Positions 1-8,721 of a stretch of DNA of 64,000 nucleotides are shown here, piece by piece. The notes under the pieces were generated by a model. That model was not told where the DNA came from and did no database searches. It saw nothing but the letters and a program-made list of their open reading frames with translations. The DNA is from Chryseobacterium pennipullorum (GTDB lineage Bacteria; Bacteroidota; Bacteroidia; Flavobacteriales; Weeksellaceae), in NCBI RefSeq assembly GCF_003384725.1, contig NZ_QNVV01000022.1:1-64000 (forward strand), given 5' to 3'. Position numbers and translations under genes: made by a program. The stretch's first letter is position 1; every line of letters starts with the position of its first letter.

Positions 1-516
1 TCCTGAATCTCAAACCCAAATTTGTGTGGTCCATCAAATAAGAAATGCATGCAAATATGTGGTTTGGAAGGACAGAAAAGAATTCTCTGCCGATATGAAG
101 CATATTTACACCGCACCAACAAAACAGGCGGCTGAAGCTGCTCTGGGTGATTTTGCAGAGAAATGGGAAAGCAAATATTCTTATGCTATCCAATCCTGGC
201 GAAACAATTGGGATGAGCTCACTGTATTTTTTGAATTTCCTCTTGAGATACGAAAAATCATTTACACCACAAATTTAATTGAAAATCTCAACGGCAAAAT
301 CAGAAAATACACTAAAAACAAAATGTCTTTCCCAACAGATGATGCCGTAATGAAATCAGTTTATTTGGCATTAAAAGAAGCTACTAAAAAATGGACAATG
401 CCTATCCATAATTGGGGTATTGTACTCAACCAATTTATGCTTATTTTTGAAAAAAGGCTCAGATTATAAAATCTAAGCCCTAACTTTTTAACTTACACAC
501 TTTACGGGATAGTGTC
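1..516 (+). mobile_element. Right part of an IS256-family insertion sequence
   Basis: The element consists of the transposase end plus about 47 bp of non-coding right end. The outer terminus is probably near 516, where the sequence reads GGGATAGTGTC, which resembles IS256-family ends. The left end and the target duplication are outside the window, so the exact boundary is an estimate. It lies downstream of the GH3 gene (convergent) and does not interrupt a visible gene. Confidence 0.7.
2..469 (+). CDS. IS256-family transposase, C-terminal part (cut by window edge)
   Basis: The frame is open from base 2 to the TAA at 467-469, so the true start lies outside the window. The visible ~155 residues match the C-terminal half of IS256/Mutator-family DDE transposases: a CVVHQIRN segment, a KDRKEF segment, a W-rich middle, and the block YTTNLIENLN whose Glu is the third catalytic acidic residue of the family. 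The first two catalytic Asp residues would be upstream and cannot be checked. The visible part has no frameshift or stop, so the copy could be intact. Inference: it catalyses cut-and-paste or copy-out movement of its own element. Its right end is at about 516. Confidence 0.9.
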   Translation, partial: PESQTQICVVHQIRNACKYVVWKDRKEFSADMKHIYTAPTKQAAEAALGDFAEKWESKYSYAIQSWRNNWDELTVFFEFPLEIRKIIYTTNLIENLNGKIRKYTKNKMSFPTDDAVMKSVYLALKEATKKWTMPIHNWGIVLNQFMLIFEKRLRL

Positions 517-556
517 AAAGACTGCAAGAACCTCCATCCTCTGGCTATCCTTTCTC

Positions 557-2071
557 CTATTTATTAAGTTCCAGCAATGGATCAATATATTCTCTGTCAT
601 TGCTCAGTCTCGGTACCTTATTCTGTCCGCCTAATTTTCCTTTCATTTCGAGCCACTGATAAAACAAATTATTTTTGGCGATGTGTACGATAGGTCTTCT
701 CAGCGTTATACTGTTGTATCGCTTCGCTTCATAATCTGAATTTATTTTTTTCAGATGCTGGTCAAAAGCATCGGTAAAATGATCCAGATCATCAGGGAGC
801 TGGCTAAATTCAAAGATCCATTCATGAGCACCTCCTTCGTTTTCTTTCATAAAGACCGGAGCGCCTGTAAAATCTGTAATCTGGGCACCGGTAGCTTCAC
901 ACGCTTTAGAAAGGGCAGATTCTACATTGGTAATCATCAGTTCCTCTCCAAAAGCATTGATGTAATGCTTGGTTCTTCCCGTTATTTTTATTCTGAATGG
1001 ATTGGTGGAGGTGAAAACCACAGTATCTCCGATAAGGTATCTCCATAGTCCTCCGTTGGTCGTGATCACCATAGCATAATTCTTTCCTATTTCCACATCT
1101 TCCAGACTGACCACTTTCGGGTTCGAAAAATGGAACTGATCCATGGGAATAAACTCATAAAATATTCCGTAATCAAGCATGAGAAGCATTTCATCACTGT
1201 TTGATCGGTCCTGGATCCCAAAGAACCCTTCAGAAGCATTGTAAATTTCGTAGTAATTGATGTTTTTTCCGATGATCTGCCTGTATTGTTCCCGATAGGG
1301 CTTGAAACTGATTCCACCGTGAAAAAACACCTCCAGATTAGGCCACAGCTCAGAAACACTTCCTACATTGGTTTCTTGTAAGACTCTTTGCAGGAGAACC
1401 ATCATCCAGCTTGGTACTCCAAGGATACTTCCCACATCTTCATTTTTCACCTCTGAGGTAATCGCTCTTAGTTTGCTTTCCCATTCGCCCATTAAGGAAA
1501 CCTTCTTGCTGGGTGTGGTGGTTATTTCTACCCAGAAAGGGAGGTTGTCAATTAAAATAGCGGATAAATCGCCAAATTTGGTGTTAAAGTCTGCATGAAG
1601 CTCTGAGCTTCCACCCAAACGTAAATTTTTGTAATTGAAAAGCTGGTTCTCCGGATGGTTGTTGGCATAAATAGAAACCATGTCTTTTCCGGCTTTCATA
1701 TGGCAATATTCCAGGCTTTCTGTAGAAATCGGAATAAATTTGCTTTTTGCGTTTGTTGTTCCGGAAGATTTTGCAAAATGTTTGATGTAGCCTGGCCAGC
1801 TTACATCTTTTTGACCCTGTCTTGCCTTTTCAATGTAAGGTTCAAAATCTTCATACGTTACGATCGGAACTTTATTTTTAAAATCCTGATAGCTTGAAAT
1901 AGAGTTGAATCCGTACAGCTTACCGTATTCTGTATCTTCTGCATGGAACAACTGTGAAAATAATATACCTTTCTGTGTCTCAATGGGATGATCCATGAAA
2001 TTCTGTATCTGATCGATCCGTTGGCGGATAAACCAGTTGACTACCGTGTTGAAAAGTGCTTTAGTTGCCAT
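557..2071 (-). CDS. GH3 auxin-responsive promoter family protein (adenylate-forming enzyme)
   Basis: The 504-residue protein has the three nucleotide-binding motifs of the GH3 acyl-adenylate family: SSGTT at residues 102-106, a YNASEGFFG block near residue 280, and WRYLIGDTVVF near 345. Plant GH3 enzymes join amino acids to acyl acids such as indole acetate through an adenylate. Bacterial members are common in Bacteroidetes but their substrates are not settled, so only acyl/aryl acid adenylation is supported here. No signal peptide is visible, so it should be cytoplasmic. It is a single gene; the next gene upstream has its own promoter and terminator. Confidence 0.88.
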   Translation of the reverse strand: MATKALFNTVVNWFIRQRIDQIQNFMDHPIETQKGILFSQLFHAEDTEYGKLYGFNSISSYQDFKNKVPIVTYEDFEPYIEKARQGQKDVSWPGYIKHFAKSSGTTNAKSKFIPISTESLEYCHMKAGKDMVSIYANNHPENQLFNYKNLRLGGSSELHADFNTKFGDLSAILIDNLPFWVEITTTPSKKVSLMGEWESKLRAITSEVKNEDVGSILGVPSWMMVLLQRVLQETNVGSVSELWPNLEVFFHGGISFKPYREQYRQIIGKNINYYEIYNASEGFFGIQDRSNSDEMLLMLDYGIFYEFIPMDQFHFSNPKVVSLEDVEIGKNYAMVITTNGGLWRYLIGDTVVFTSTNPFRIKITGRTKHYINAFGEELMITNVESALSKACEATGAQITDFTGAPVFMKENEGGAHEWIFEFSQLPDDLDHFTDAFDQHLKKINSDYEAKRYNSITLRRPIVHIAKNNLFYQWLEMKGKLGGQNKVPRLSNDREYIDPLLELNK

Positions 2072-2124
2072 TCCAACAAATATAATGATATTTGAATTTT
2101 CAGAGAATTTTTTATAGGATTAAA

Positions 2125-2155
2125 TAAAAAAACCGTTACAAAATCTGTAACGGTT
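2125..2155 (-). terminator. Rho-independent terminator of the bacilliredoxin gene
   Basis: Perfect 10-bp arms AACCGTTACA (2131-2140) and TGTAACGGTT (2146-2155) with a 5-nt loop. On the minus strand the hairpin is followed by a T-rich run, just after the stop codon at 2178. Confidence 0.85.
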
Positions 2156-2177
2156 TGTTATTTAGTGTGTTGTTTTC

Positions 2178-2588
2178 TTAGCAATATTCGTCATATGCTG
2201 CCTGAAGGTTTGCAGCAATTGCTCCTGCCGGATTTCCTTCAATATGATGTCTTTCCAGCATGTGAACCAATTCTCCGTCTTTGAAAAGAGCCACACAAGG
2301 AGAGCTTGGAGGGAATGGAGCCAGGTGTTTTCTTGCTTCTGTTACGGCTTCTGTGTCAAATCCTGCAAAAACAGTAGTCAGGTGATCAGGTTTTTTATCT
2401 CCGGTCAAAGAATATACTACTCCGGGTCTCGCTGCTCCTGCAGCACATCCACATACGGAGTTGATGACCAATAGGGTAGTTCCGGATTGCTTAAGGGCAT
2501 CTTCTACCTGAGCAGGAGTTGTTAAATCCTGGAAACCTTTATCTGTAAGTTCAGCCTTCATCGGCATTACTAAATCTGTTGGATACAT
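2178..2588 (-). CDS. BrxA/BrxB-family bacilliredoxin
   Basis: The 136-residue protein belongs to the YphP/YqiW (BrxA/B) family. It has the signature VINSVCGCAAG, with the CGC active site at residues 46-48. In Firmicutes these proteins remove bacillithiol from protein cysteines, and Bacteroidetes members are assumed to act similarly as cytoplasmic thiol-disulfide enzymes. An upstream TTG start in frame at 2639 was rejected because it is itself the -33 element of a very good promoter. The ATG at 2588, giving MYPTDLVMPMKAEL, matches the usual start of the family. The gene is monocistronic, with a terminator directly downstream. Confidence 0.9.
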   Translation of the reverse strand: MYPTDLVMPMKAELTDKGFQDLTTPAQVEDALKQSGTTLLVINSVCGCAAGAARPGVVYSLTGDKKPDHLTTVFAGFDTEAVTEARKHLAPFPPSSPCVALFKDGELVHMLERHHIEGNPAGAIAANLQAAYDEYC

Positions 2589-2608
2589 ATATTTTGTTTT
2601 TATCAGTG

Positions 2609-2639
2609 CAAAGTTAAACAATTCTTTACGTTTGTTCAA
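2609..2639 (-). promoter_or_regulatory. Bacteroidetes-type promoter of the bacilliredoxin gene
   Basis: On the minus strand TTG (2637-2639) is followed after 20 nt by TAACTTTG (2609-2616), matching the -33 TTG / -7 TAnnTTTG consensus. The predicted transcript starts near 2603, upstream of the ATG at 2588. Confidence 0.75.
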
Positions 2640-3047
2640 TATATAAAAACTATCAATCGTTTAGTCATATAAAATTAACCAAATATTAATACCACAATAA
2701 TATTATAAAAAAAATGAATAAAGAGTAGGAATAATGGAATATTATTATTAAATTTGAAATGATTCTGAAAAAACAAACGACCATGAAAAAACATTTAAAG
2801 CTTTCCCTCAAACAATCAATCATTTAGTACGGTCTAAAACACGACAGTAATTACATTCTTTTTTCAGTTTTAATTCAAGCTGAATACTAACTTGAATATC
2901 CAATTAAAAATGAAGCCCGGAACTCTTGAGTTCCAGGCTTCTTTAATCAAATCGATATGCAAAGGTTGAATATCCTTATGGAATATAAGACCGTGATGAT
3001 AGGGGCTGGGCTTAAATAAGCTCATTACCGCCCGTCATACACGTTTC
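2640..3047. other. Intergenic stretch with little content
   Basis: About 400 bp of AT-rich sequence between the bacilliredoxin promoter and the end of yqeY. It holds the terminator at 2912-2941 and a 14-codon ATG frame at 2783-2827 that I do not accept as a gene. Nothing else was recognised. Confidence 0.5.
2912..2941 (-). terminator. Terminator downstream of yqeY and the ftsZ end of the dcw cluster
   Basis: Thirteen-base arms GAAGCCCGGAACT and AGTTCCAGGCTTC with one mismatch and loop CTTG. On the minus strand the hairpin is followed by ATTTTT. It lies about 105 bp after the yqeY stop codon. Confidence 0.75.
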
Positions 3048-3494
3048 TTATGAAAGAAGCTTTTTAGCCATTTCAGAGATGCTTTTTCCATCTGATTTTC
3101 CGGCTAATGCTTTTGAAGCGGCTCCCATTACCTTTCCTAAATCTTTAACAGATTCAGCTCCGGTTTCTGAAATAATATTTTTGATTTCAGTTTCTAATTC
3201 TTCTGCAGAAAGCTGTTTTGGTAAAAACTGCTCAATCACTTTCATTTGTGCCTCTTCCACTTCAGCAAGATCCTGTCGTCCCTGTGCAGCAAACTGCTCA
3301 AAGGAATCCTTACGCTGCTTGATCATTCGCTGCAGAATAGCAATTTCCTGTTCTGCAGAAACTTCTGCACCTTTAGCTTCTGTTTTTAAAAGAAGAATCT
3401 GAGATTTTACGGCCCGAAGAGAGTCCAGAGCAACTCTGTCTTTTTCTCTCATGGCTGTTTTTATTGCTTCGCTTATGGTATTTTCTAAACTCAT
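3048..3494 (-). CDS. yqeY: GatB/YqeY domain protein
   Basis: The 148-residue protein matches the YqeY family, which resembles the tail domain of the amidotransferase subunit GatB. It is helical and highly charged, with the family block DLGKVMGAASKALAGKSDG near the C-terminus. The domain is thought to contact tRNA, but the role of free-standing YqeY is not established. It follows ftsZ by about 90 bp on the same strand, so it may be the last gene of the dcw transcription unit; a terminator follows. The spacer to ftsZ carries degenerate GCTTTAGGCT-like repeats. Confidence 0.9.
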   Translation of the reverse strand: MSLENTISEAIKTAMREKDRVALDSLRAVKSQILLLKTEAKGAEVSAEQEIAILQRMIKQRKDSFEQFAAQGRQDLAEVEEAQMKVIEQFLPKQLSAEELETEIKNIISETGAESVKDLGKVMGAASKALAGKSDGKSISEMAKKLLS

Positions 3495-3583
3495 GGTTTT
3501 GGCTTTAGGCTTTAGGCAATAAGCAGTAAGCCTTATGATTTGGCTGGAATAGCCTATAGCTTACTGCGTACTGCTTATAGCGT
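3495..3583. repeat. Degenerate GCTTTAGGC/TAAGC spacer repeat between ftsZ and yqeY
   Basis: The spacer is a run of imperfect short units (GCTTTAGGC twice, AAGCAGTAAGC, TAGCTTACTGC, ACTGCTTATAGC). Similar low-complexity units fill the spacers at about 13928-13985 and 44465-44580. They look like decayed copies of one intergenic repeat. Confidence 0.45.
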
Positions 3584-5494
3584 TTAATCTACGTCTTTAT
3601 TTAAAAATCTGTTTTCTCTGATCTGCATAGATCCGTTGTTATCAGACAGGTATGTGTTGATATTCTGGTCTGAAGCATTGGATCCGTCGATAGAGATATT
3701 TTTTCTTTTGAAAGCAGGAATCGATTCGAATTCACTTGTGCTGTCGAAGCTTTGATAGCGGGAATTGAATTCTTTTAATTTATTTCTTCTTTCGATAACT
3801 CTGTCCTGATCAACCGTTTTATTCACGAATGTGAATTCAGATTCTTCAGTATTAGGAGTTTTTATTTCTGTTTTAGTTTCAAAAGCAGGTTTTGTTTCTG
3901 CTTTTGGCTCTTCCTGTTTCTGAACGAAAGGATCAATCTTTTGAGCAGGTTCTGCTACCGCACTGGCAGGCGCGTTAAATTCTGCTTTCGGTTGTCCGAA
4001 ATCAGATTTAGGCTCATTTCTTGAAGGTTCATTAACAAAGAAATTGAATTCAACAGGTTTTTCCTGTGCAAAAGAGCTGTTGGCAGGAGCACCGGATTGA
4101 GGCTCTTCTTTTTTATTATCAAAATCAAATGAAAAAGATTGAATCTCCAAATCATTTGGATCTTCATTGTCTTCATCAATAGAAAATAAGCTATACGCCT
4201 GATCTCCTTCTTCTTCATGTCTCCACGCCTGTTCCGGAGTATTCAGTTGATCTTTTTCTTCATCAAAGAATTTTATTTCAGTTTTGATCTCTTCCTCTTC
4301 AATAATCATTTTTTTTTGAACAGATGATACATTGAAAGGGGTGTCATGATCTTCATCATCTAATCTGAACATATTTTTGCCTCCAAAATCATGCGGTGCT
4401 TCGGGTGTAGCTTCTCTTTCTTCTCTTGTTTTGAACGGAGAGGATTTCTGAGCATCAAAGCTGTCGTTCAGACTAATTCTGATTTTCTCCGTAGGTCCGG
4501 AGAATTTTTTGTTTTCGTTAGAGAATCCGGTAGCAATCACCAAAACGCTTACAGCATCTCCTAATTCCTCATCAGCGCCCACCCCGAAGATGATATCCGC
4601 CGTATTTCCTGCTTCTTTCTGGATGTGATCCATGATGATACCGATTTCGTCCATGGTTACCTCTTCTGCACCACTTCTGATCAGTAACAGAACATTTTTA
4701 GCGCCTGTGATCTTATTGTCGTTTAACAATGGTGAATCCAGGGCTTTTCTTACTGCTTCTTCAGCTTTATTTTCACCGGAAGCGGTTCCTGTAGACATCA
4801 GAGCCGTACCAGAGTTCTGAAGGACAGATTTAGCATCTCTAAAGTCAATGTTTACATCAAAATAACCTGTAATCACTTCTGCCATACCTTTGGCAGCATT
4901 GGCTAAAACTTCATCGGCCTTTGAGAATCCTTGCTTGAAACCAAGGTTTCCAAATTGCTGTCTCAATTTATCGTTGTTAATAACAATTAACGAGTCAACA
5001 TTATTTTTTAATTTGTCAAGACCATTTTCAGCCTGATCTAATCTTCTTTTTCCTTCAAAGCTAAAAGGAACGGTTACGATACCTACGGTTAAGATTCCCA
5101 TGTCTTTTGCTACTTTAGCAATAACAGGGGCTGCTCCCGTACCGGTACCACCGCCCATTCCGGCAGTAATGAACACCATTTTTGTGTTCTGTCCCATCGC
5201 TGCTTTGATGTCTTCGATACTTTCAATCGCTGATTTTTCTCCAACTTCAGGATCGGCACCCGCGCCCAGACCTTCCGTGATGGATGTTCCCAACTGTACT
5301 TTATTGGCAACAGGGTTGTTATCTAAAGTCTGAGCATCTGTATTACAGATCACGAAATCAACTCCGTGAATACCTTTTTCGTACATGTGCTTTAATGCGT
5401 TGTTTCCACCGCCTCCTACACCGATTACTTTTATGATGGATGAATTTCCTTTTGGTAAATCAAATGAAAATCCTTGTGTACCTATATTTTCCAT
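3584..5494 (-). CDS. ftsZ: Cell division GTPase FtsZ
   Basis: FtsZ polymerises with GTP into the Z ring at midcell. The N-terminal GTPase domain shows GVGGGGNN near residues 26-32, the tubulin signature GGGTGTG at 114-120, and the T7-loop-like NIDFRDAKS. At 636 residues it is far longer than the ~380 of E. coli FtsZ: about 270 residues of acidic, Pro/Gln/Lys-rich linker follow the globular core. The C-terminal peptide, ending in NRFLNKDVD, matches the conserved tail of Flavobacteriia FtsZ that binds FtsA and other partners. ftsA lies 91 bp upstream on the same strand. Confidence 0.97.
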   Translation of the reverse strand: MENIGTQGFSFDLPKGNSSIIKVIGVGGGGNNALKHMYEKGIHGVDFVICNTDAQTLDNNPVANKVQLGTSITEGLGAGADPEVGEKSAIESIEDIKAAMGQNTKMVFITAGMGGGTGTGAAPVIAKVAKDMGILTVGIVTVPFSFEGKRRLDQAENGLDKLKNNVDSLIVINNDKLRQQFGNLGFKQGFSKADEVLANAAKGMAEVITGYFDVNIDFRDAKSVLQNSGTALMSTGTASGENKAEEAVRKALDSPLLNDNKITGAKNVLLLIRSGAEEVTMDEIGIIMDHIQKEAGNTADIIFGVGADEELGDAVSVLVIATGFSNENKKFSGPTEKIRISLNDSFDAQKSSPFKTREEREATPEAPHDFGGKNMFRLDDEDHDTPFNVSSVQKKMIIEEEEIKTEIKFFDEEKDQLNTPEQAWRHEEEGDQAYSLFSIDEDNEDPNDLEIQSFSFDFDNKKEEPQSGAPANSSFAQEKPVEFNFFVNEPSRNEPKSDFGQPKAEFNAPASAVAEPAQKIDPFVQKQEEPKAETKPAFETKTEIKTPNTEESEFTFVNKTVDQDRVIERRNKLKEFNSRYQSFDSTSEFESIPAFKRKNISIDGSNASDQNINTYLSDNNGSMQIRENRFLNKDVD

Positions 5495-5585
5495 ACCTAT
5501 ACTTTTTATAATTATAATTGATCATTGATTGATGATAATTGATAAGGAAAAGATCGTTTATCGCTTATCATTCATCATTTATAAT

Positions 5586-6968
5586 TTACTCTACTTCTTC
5601 AAAGAATTTTTTTACTTTTTCCATAAGCGACTGCCCGAAGGTCAGTTTTGCTTTTCTGTTTTCTTGCTGCTGGCTCATGACAGACTGTTCTTGCACCGGT
5701 GCTGCCTGCTGAACAGCTTGCACGGTTTCCGCCTGGGTAGCAGTTACTTCCGGTTTCGTTTGTTCTGCAACAACCTCAATCTCTTCATCAGCATTCTGTT
5801 TTTTGTCTCTGATTTTCAAACTTTCCATCAGCAATCCAATGGAAGTAGCAAATTCAGGGCCTTTCAGATACTGATTTTTATCGTTGGCGATATATTCGTT
5901 CGCAAAACCGATTCTGCTGTCAAACCCTGTGGTATAATTGGCCAGCTGGCGAAGATGCTTTAAATTGGAGCCACCTCCTGTTAAAACAATTCCCGCAATC
6001 AGTTTTTTCTTTTGTTCAAAGGCACCGTAAGCTTTGAGCTCTGTATTCACCATTTCCAGAACCTCTTCTACTCTCGCATTGATGATCTGTGCCAAAGTTT
6101 TAAGAGAAATTTCTTTGTCCGGTCTTCCGTGCAGCCCGGGAATCGTTACAAAAGTACTGTCTTTTTCTAATTCCGGAACAGCAGAACCGAATTTTACTTT
6201 CAGTTGTTCTGCATGTTTCTCTATGATAGAACAGCCTTCTTTGATATCTTCCGTAATAATTCCGCCTCCGTAAGGAATTACACAGGTATGACGGATGATG
6301 TTATCTTTGAAAATTGCAATATCAGTAGTTCCACCACCAATGTCCACAATGGCAACTCCGGCTTCTTTTTCTTCTTTGGTAAGAACGGCCTCTGAAGATG
6401 CTAAAGGTTCTAAAGTAAGGGCTTCCATTTCTAATCCGGCTTCACGGACACATCTTGCAATATTACGGATGCTGCCCATCTGTCCTACAACGACATGGAA
6501 GTTAGCTTCTAAACGTTTTCCGTGCATCCCTACAGGTTCCTGAATTTCACCTTCGGAATCCACTTTATATTCCTGAGGAAGGACGTGGATAATTTCTTCT
6601 CCAGGAAGCATAACCAGCTTTTTAACCTGATCTTTTAGCGCTTCAATGTCATCATCTGTAATAAATTTATCCGGATGTTCACGCATAATATAATCGGAGT
6701 GCTGCAGAGAACGAATGTGTTTTCCTGCAATACCTACCGTAACTTTGCGGATAGGAACGCCGGCACTAGATTGTGCTTCAGACACTGCAGCCTTGATTGA
6801 ATTAATGGTCTGTGAAATATTATTCACAATACCTTTATGAACACCAAGACTTTTAGCTTTTCCTACACCGAGAACTTCTATTTTCCCGTGTGCATTCCTT
6901 CTTCCGACAATCGCGACTATCTTTGTTGTCCCGATGTCCAGACCTACTGAATACTCTTGATTTTCCAT
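5586..6968 (-). CDS. ftsA: Cell division protein FtsA
   Basis: FtsA is an actin-like ATPase that ties FtsZ filaments to the membrane. The phosphate-1 motif DIGTTK lies at residues 11-16 and the second phosphate motif DIGGGTTDIAIF near 210. The C-terminus carries a Gln/Ala/Glu-rich linker and ends in an amphipathic helix (FGQSLMEKVKKFFEEVE), the expected membrane-targeting segment. At 460 residues it is slightly longer than the E. coli protein because of this linker. It sits between ftsQ and ftsZ in the classic order. Confidence 0.97.
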   Translation of the reverse strand: MENQEYSVGLDIGTTKIVAIVGRRNAHGKIEVLGVGKAKSLGVHKGIVNNISQTINSIKAAVSEAQSSAGVPIRKVTVGIAGKHIRSLQHSDYIMREHPDKFITDDDIEALKDQVKKLVMLPGEEIIHVLPQEYKVDSEGEIQEPVGMHGKRLEANFHVVVGQMGSIRNIARCVREAGLEMEALTLEPLASSEAVLTKEEKEAGVAIVDIGGGTTDIAIFKDNIIRHTCVIPYGGGIITEDIKEGCSIIEKHAEQLKVKFGSAVPELEKDSTFVTIPGLHGRPDKEISLKTLAQIINARVEEVLEMVNTELKAYGAFEQKKKLIAGIVLTGGGSNLKHLRQLANYTTGFDSRIGFANEYIANDKNQYLKGPEFATSIGLLMESLKIRDKKQNADEEIEVVAEQTKPEVTATQAETVQAVQQAAPVQEQSVMSQQQENRKAKLTFGQSLMEKVKKFFEEVE

Positions 6969-7052
6969 TTTTATATCGATTTGATTTTTTCTGCTTTTTC
7001 TTATACAGGGTTGCCCCTTTTTGTGTTAAATGATCCAAGTGGGAACTTGCCT

Positions 7053-8030
7053 TTATTCTATCTTCACCTTTGGTTTCGGTTTCGGTTGTACCGTAGCCGA
7101 TGATTTTTTTTCTGGTTTTTTAGTTTCTTTTGGTTGTGTTTTTATTTTTGGTTTTGCATTTTCTTTAGATTTTACCGGTGACGGACTTATCTTTTTGGTT
7201 TCTGCAGTCTTCGGCTTGGGGTCTGCCTTTTTTATATTTGCTGTCAGAGCCGGGGCTTTTGCCAATTCCATTTTTCCCGCTTTCAGAAGACTGTCATTTT
7301 CTTTAAAATAAGGATTTAATGTAGTTACAATCTGATTCTGGTATTTTACAGAGACCATGCTGTATTTTTGAGGATCCTGGTAGACCAGGTATTTTTCCAC
7401 AAAAGTTTTAAACCCTTTTACTTTAACATCAATATTTTCCAGATCTCCTATTTCCACCCTGTAGTTTCCTTCACTGGTCAGGAGATTGTAGCTGTCCCTG
7501 GATTTTGAAATTCCAATGAAGAACTTTTTGCTGAAATCATCCTTATCAATTTTTCCTACCAGTTCAGCTAACTTTTCATATTCATCAGGCTGTACATTTC
7601 CGGTTACCAGCATGCATGGGTGGGAATATGTTCTTGAAATCGGGAACTCAATGCCCTTTTCATCCACATAAAAGTCTTTTCCGTCTTTATTGAGCCTGAA
7701 TACCGGAACCCTCTGTTTGATATCCAGATTGAGCTTCCCATTGAGATTAAGATAAATATTTGCACTGTCTACCGCAGGCAGAGCATTGATCTTTTTCTCC
7801 AGGCTAGGGATATTCAGATTACCCACTTTTCCGGATGGGTTTTCTTTTTTTACGATTTCTCTGATATCCTTCTCATCTACAAAATAAACCGGGGTTTTCT
7901 CATTCATTTTTACAGAAATCTTACTATCCGTAATCTGCTGGCGGCTGAATCTCTTCAACGAGAAACTCAGTAATAATCCCAGGATAATTACGGTGATAGC
8001 AATTTTTAATATTCTGTATTTATTTTTCAT
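7053..8030 (-). CDS. ftsQ: Cell division protein FtsQ
   Basis: FtsQ links early and late division proteins in the periplasm. The protein has a short cytoplasmic start, one membrane segment (about residues 8-25), then a POTRA/FtsQ beta domain. The last ~60 residues are an unusual Lys/Pro-rich tail (repeated KPK, PKPK and TKK units) with no counterpart in E. coli FtsQ; in this orientation the tail is periplasmic. The call rests on position between murC and ftsA plus the topology, since FtsQ sequences diverge strongly. A GxxExxY insertion separates it from murC. Confidence 0.9.
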   Translation of the reverse strand: MKNKYRILKIAITVIILGLLLSFSLKRFSRQQITDSKISVKMNEKTPVYFVDEKDIREIVKKENPSGKVGNLNIPSLEKKINALPAVDSANIYLNLNGKLNLDIKQRVPVFRLNKDGKDFYVDEKGIEFPISRTYSHPCMLVTGNVQPDEYEKLAELVGKIDKDDFSKKFFIGISKSRDSYNLLTSEGNYRVEIGDLENIDVKVKGFKTFVEKYLVYQDPQKYSMVSVKYQNQIVTTLNPYFKENDSLLKAGKMELAKAPALTANIKKADPKPKTAETKKISPSPVKSKENAKPKIKTQPKETKKPEKKSSATVQPKPKPKVKIE

Positions 8031-8039
8031 ATTTTTTTC

Positions 8040-8113
8040 TTTTAACGCAGCGCTCGCAAAGATTTTTTAATTTTCTTTTCGTTCGCAAAGGCGTTTCACT
8101 CAGCAAAGGCTGG
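8040..8113 (+). repeat. Direct repeat copy 1 flanking the GxxExxY gene
   Basis: This copy reads TTTTAACGC..CGCTCGCAAAGA...GTTCGCAAAGGCGTTTCACT.AGC..AGGCTGG. It aligns along its whole ~75 bp with the copy at 8511-8587 in the same orientation. Confidence 0.85.
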
Positions 8114-8116
8114 ACC

Positions 8117-8494
8117 TTATAATTTGTTTACAACTCTTTTTACTCCGTTTTTAAATAATAGTGAATGAAAATTTAAAATCATTCCTAAGTTTTTATTTGT
8201 TATTCTTAAATAATTTAAAAGCTGAAAAAAATGATAATCATTGATTTCCTGAACTGCTTTTATTTCAATTATTACTTTGTCTTCGATTAATAAATCAACT
8301 CTGAACGCTTTAGAAATTTTCAATTCTTCATATTCAATATCAATATTTTTTTGACTTTCAACATGTAATCCTCTTTTTTTCAATTCATAGACTAAGCATT
8401 TCTCATATACATTTTCATAAAGTCCAATTCCAAGCGTACGATGTATCTTTATTCCGGCATCGAAAACGATAGCTGAAATGTCATTTTCAATCAT
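8117..8494 (-). CDS. GxxExxY protein
   Basis: The 125-residue protein belongs to the GxxExxY family, named for the motif seen here as GLYENVYE at about residues 24-31. The fold is related to PD-(D/E)XK nucleases: the segment FRVDLLIEDKVIIEIKAV has the D...ExK arrangement of such active sites. The biological role of the family is not settled. The gene lies between ftsQ and murC, where other dcw clusters have no gene, and is framed by two ~75-bp direct repeats. It therefore looks like an accessory insertion that kept the cluster reading direction. Confidence 0.85.
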   Translation of the reverse strand: MIENDISAIVFDAGIKIHRTLGIGLYENVYEKCLVYELKKRGLHVESQKNIDIEYEELKISKAFRVDLLIEDKVIIEIKAVQEINDYHFFQLLNYLRITNKNLGMILNFHSLLFKNGVKRVVNKL

Positions 8495-8510
8495 ACATTG
8501 TTTTTTTTTA

Positions 8511-8587
8511 TTTTAAACGCTAAGCTCGCAAAGAACTTTATTATTCTTCATTCCGCTCGCAGAGGCGTTTCACTCGGCAGCGGCTGG
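8511..8587 (+). repeat. Direct repeat copy 2 flanking the GxxExxY gene
   Basis: This copy starts TTTTAAACGCTAAGCTCGC and ends GGCGTTTCACTCGGCAGCGG plus CTGG. It matches copy 1 at 8040-8113 over its full length, with spread-out substitutions. It lies just upstream of the GxxExxY start codon. Confidence 0.85.
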
Positions 8588-8640
8588 CTTTTTATGAATT
8601 GTTTTTAATCTTATATCTTACCAATCAATTTTTGTTCATG

Positions 8641-8717
8641 CATTCTCTTTGCTAAGTAGAACGCCCTTGCGACCGGAAAATATTTTCAATTAAATTTTCT
8701 TTCCGAACGTTGCGTTT
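8641..8717 (-). repeat. Inverted, diverged third copy of the GxxExxY-flanking repeat
   Basis: Read on the minus strand it begins AAACGCAACGTTCGG and continues through CCGGTCGCAAGGGCGTTCTA and CTTAGCAAAGAG. It aligns with copies 1 and 2 but in the opposite orientation and with more substitutions. It directly abuts the end of murC. Confidence 0.65.
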
Positions 8718-8721
8718 ATCT

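Noticed and set aside
2589..2639. TTG start extending the bacilliredoxin by 17 residues
   Set aside because: The TTG is the -33 element and the -7 element lies inside the extension; the ATG at 2588 fits the family.
2783..2827. 14-codon ATG frame MKKHLKLSLKQSII in the 2640-3047 gap
   Set aside because: Too short, no promoter, no similarity I recognise; AT-rich sequence makes such frames common.
3079..3402. Long open frame antisense to yqeY, and similar antisense frames in ftsZ, ftsA, mraY, secA, menD and uvrB
   Set aside because: They are shadows of strongly supported genes on the other strand and resemble no protein family.
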